Shown here one piece after another: positions 62,857-64,000 of a DNA stretch of 64,000 bases; the first letter of the stretch is position 1, and each line of letters starts with the position of its first letter. The stretch is from Caulobacter sp. FWC2. Its GTDB lineage: Bacteria > Pseudomonadota > Alphaproteobacteria > Caulobacterales > Caulobacteraceae. A program made the position numbers and the translations under genes. Below the pieces are notes generated by a model that saw nothing but the letters and a program-made list of their open reading frames with translations, searched no databases and was not told the DNA's origin. Location: NCBI RefSeq assembly GCF_002742625.1, contig NZ_PEBF01000001.1, positions 3,534,001 to 3,598,000 on the forward strand, in the 5' to 3' direction.

Positions 62857-64000
62857 ATGACCGCCCATCAAACCATCGAGAGCACTGCTCCCGCCGACAC
62901 CTCGATCTCTTCTCAAGAAGGGCGCGCCCTGACCGGCGCCGAGATCGTGGTTCGCGGCCTCGTGGATCAAGGCGTCGAAGTGCTGTTCGGCTATCCTGGC
63001 GGCGCGGTCCTGCCGATCTATGACGCGCTGTTCCATGAGCCGCGCCTGCAGCACATCCTGGTCCGCCACGAGCAGGGCGCGACCCACGCGGCGGAAGGCT
63101 ATGCGCGCAGCTCGGGCAAGCCCGGTGTCGTGCTGGTCACCTCGGGTCCGGGCGCGACCAACGCCATCACAGGCATCATGGACGCCCTGATGGACTCGAT
63201 CCCGATGGTCGTCATCACCGGCCAGGTCCCCACCCACCTGATCGGCACCGACGCCTTCCAGGAAGCCGACACGGTCGGCATGACCCGCTCGTGCACCAAG
63301 CACAACTACCTGGTCAAAGACGTCCGCGACTTGCCGCAGATCATCCATGAGGCCTTCAAGATCGCCACCACCGGCCGTCCGGGTCCGGTGCTGATCGACA
63401 TCCCCAAGGACGTCCAGTTCGCCAAGGGCGAATATTTCGGCCCGACCGAGGTCAAGTCCAGCCACGCCTACGCGCCGCGCACCAAGGCCGACGCCAGCCG
63501 CATCGCCGAGGCCGTGAAGCTGATCGCCGGCGCCCGTCGGCCGATCTTCTACACCGGCGGCGGCGTCATAAACGCCGGCCCCAAGGCCAGTGAAGCCCTG
63601 CGTGAATTCCAGGCCCTGACCGGGGCGCCGGTGACCTCGACCCTGATGGGCCTGGGCGCCTTCCCGGCCGCCGATCCGGCCTGGCTGGGCATGTTGGGCA
63701 TGCACGGCACGTTCGAAGCCAACAACGCCATGCACGACTGCGATGTCATGATCTGCGTCGGCGCCCGCTTCGACGACCGGGTCACCGGGCGCCTGGACGC
63801 CTTCTCGCCGGGATCGAAGAAGATCCACATCGATATCGACCCATCGTCGATCAACAAGAACGTCCGCGTGGAGTTGCCGATCGTCGGCGACGCGGGCTCT
63901 GTGCTGGAAGACCTGATCGCCGCCTGGAAGGCCGCGAACCTGCAGCCGAACAAGGTCGCCCTGACCGACTGGTGGACCCAGATCGACCAATGGCGCGCCC
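62857..64000 (+). CDS. ilvB: Acetolactate synthase large subunit, N-terminal part (cut by window edge)
   Basis: The first ~381 residues of the large subunit of acetohydroxyacid synthase, which makes acetolactate or acetohydroxybutyrate for branched-chain amino acids. GYPGGAVLPIYDAL and VRHEQGATHAAEGYARSSGKPGVVLVTSGPGATN hold the activating Glu and ThDP-binding residues; FQEADTVGMTRSCTKHN and the FAD-binding-like central domain follow. ATG at 62857. The ThDP-binding C-terminal domain and probably ilvN lie beyond the window. Confidence 0.95.
   Translation, partial: MTAHQTIESTAPADTSISSQEGRALTGAEIVVRGLVDQGVEVLFGYPGGAVLPIYDALFHEPRLQHILVRHEQGATHAAEGYARSSGKPGVVLVTSGPGATNAITGIMDALMDSIPMVVITGQVPTHLIGTDAFQEADTVGMTRSCTKHNYLVKDVRDLPQIIHEAFKIATTGRPGPVLIDIPKDVQFAKGEYFGPTEVKSSHAYAPRTKADASRIAEAVKLIAGARRPIFYTGGGVINAGPKASEALREFQALTGAPVTSTLMGLGAFPAADPAWLGMLGMHGTFEANNAMHDCDVMICVGARFDDRVTGRLDAFSPGSKKIHIDIDPSSINKNVRVELPIVGDAGSVLEDLIAAWKAANLQPNKVALTDWWTQIDQWRA

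Overview
The window is a GC-rich alphaproteobacterial chromosome segment, almost certainly from Caulobacter (C. vibrioides/segnis group). Evidence is the Entner-Doudoroff operon next to a polar-flagellum cluster with pflI, class II/III flagellar gene order, many ATGA/GTGA start-stop overlaps, and very high GC3. Gene order agrees with what I remember of the C. crescentus region from pyk to ilvB; I have no database check. No rRNA, tRNA, CRISPR array, phage or classical IS element was seen.

Layout. 1-9.9 kb: 5' part of pyk, a secreted GH3 beta-glucosidase, a LacI-type regulator, and the operon zwf-pgl-edd-glk (glucose to KDPG). Near-identical palindromes lie before the regulator and before zwf, with a related one before the GH3 gene. 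10.1-20.1 kb: flagellar genes in two divergent units, fliL-fliM-pflI-motE-like-TPR on minus and flgF-flgG-flgA-flgH on plus, the latter behind a clear sigma-54 promoter. 20.1-24 kb: isoprenoid genes dxs, ispA and xseB. 24-35 kb: mixed housekeeping and regulatory genes, including an XRE regulator-RTX protein pair and a 48-aa small ORF with a strong Shine-Dalgarno. 35.5-45 kb: leucine dehydrogenase, UDG, S1/P1 nuclease, CNT transporter, five-EF-hand protein and S46 peptidase. 45.3-48.3 kb: an ABC permease-ATPase-HlyD efflux operon. 49.7-58 kb: SDR, FadL, Mrp, and a divergent cluster of truncated hemoglobin-DUF3034 / cupredoxin-EAL. 58-64 kb: serB, miaA, CinA-like amidase, a class C serine hydrolase, and ilvB with an attenuator leader.

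Most interesting structure: two small DUF559 (Vsr-like PD-(D/E)XK) nuclease genes, at 39.9-40.3 kb and 48.4-48.7 kb, each sit precisely between long inverted copies of REP-like hairpins. One arm type is also the building block of two gene-less ~154-bp repeats (4.6 kb and 48.9 kb) in which only ~36 bp separates the inverted cores. This looks like an autonomous/non-autonomous (MITE-like) element family built from REP hairpins and a DUF559 nuclease. Other notable signals are the ilvB leader peptide with adjacent Ile-Val-Leu codons and mutually exclusive hairpins, a degenerate GGDEF domain, and an unexplained highly structured non-coding stretch at 49.2-49.6 kb.
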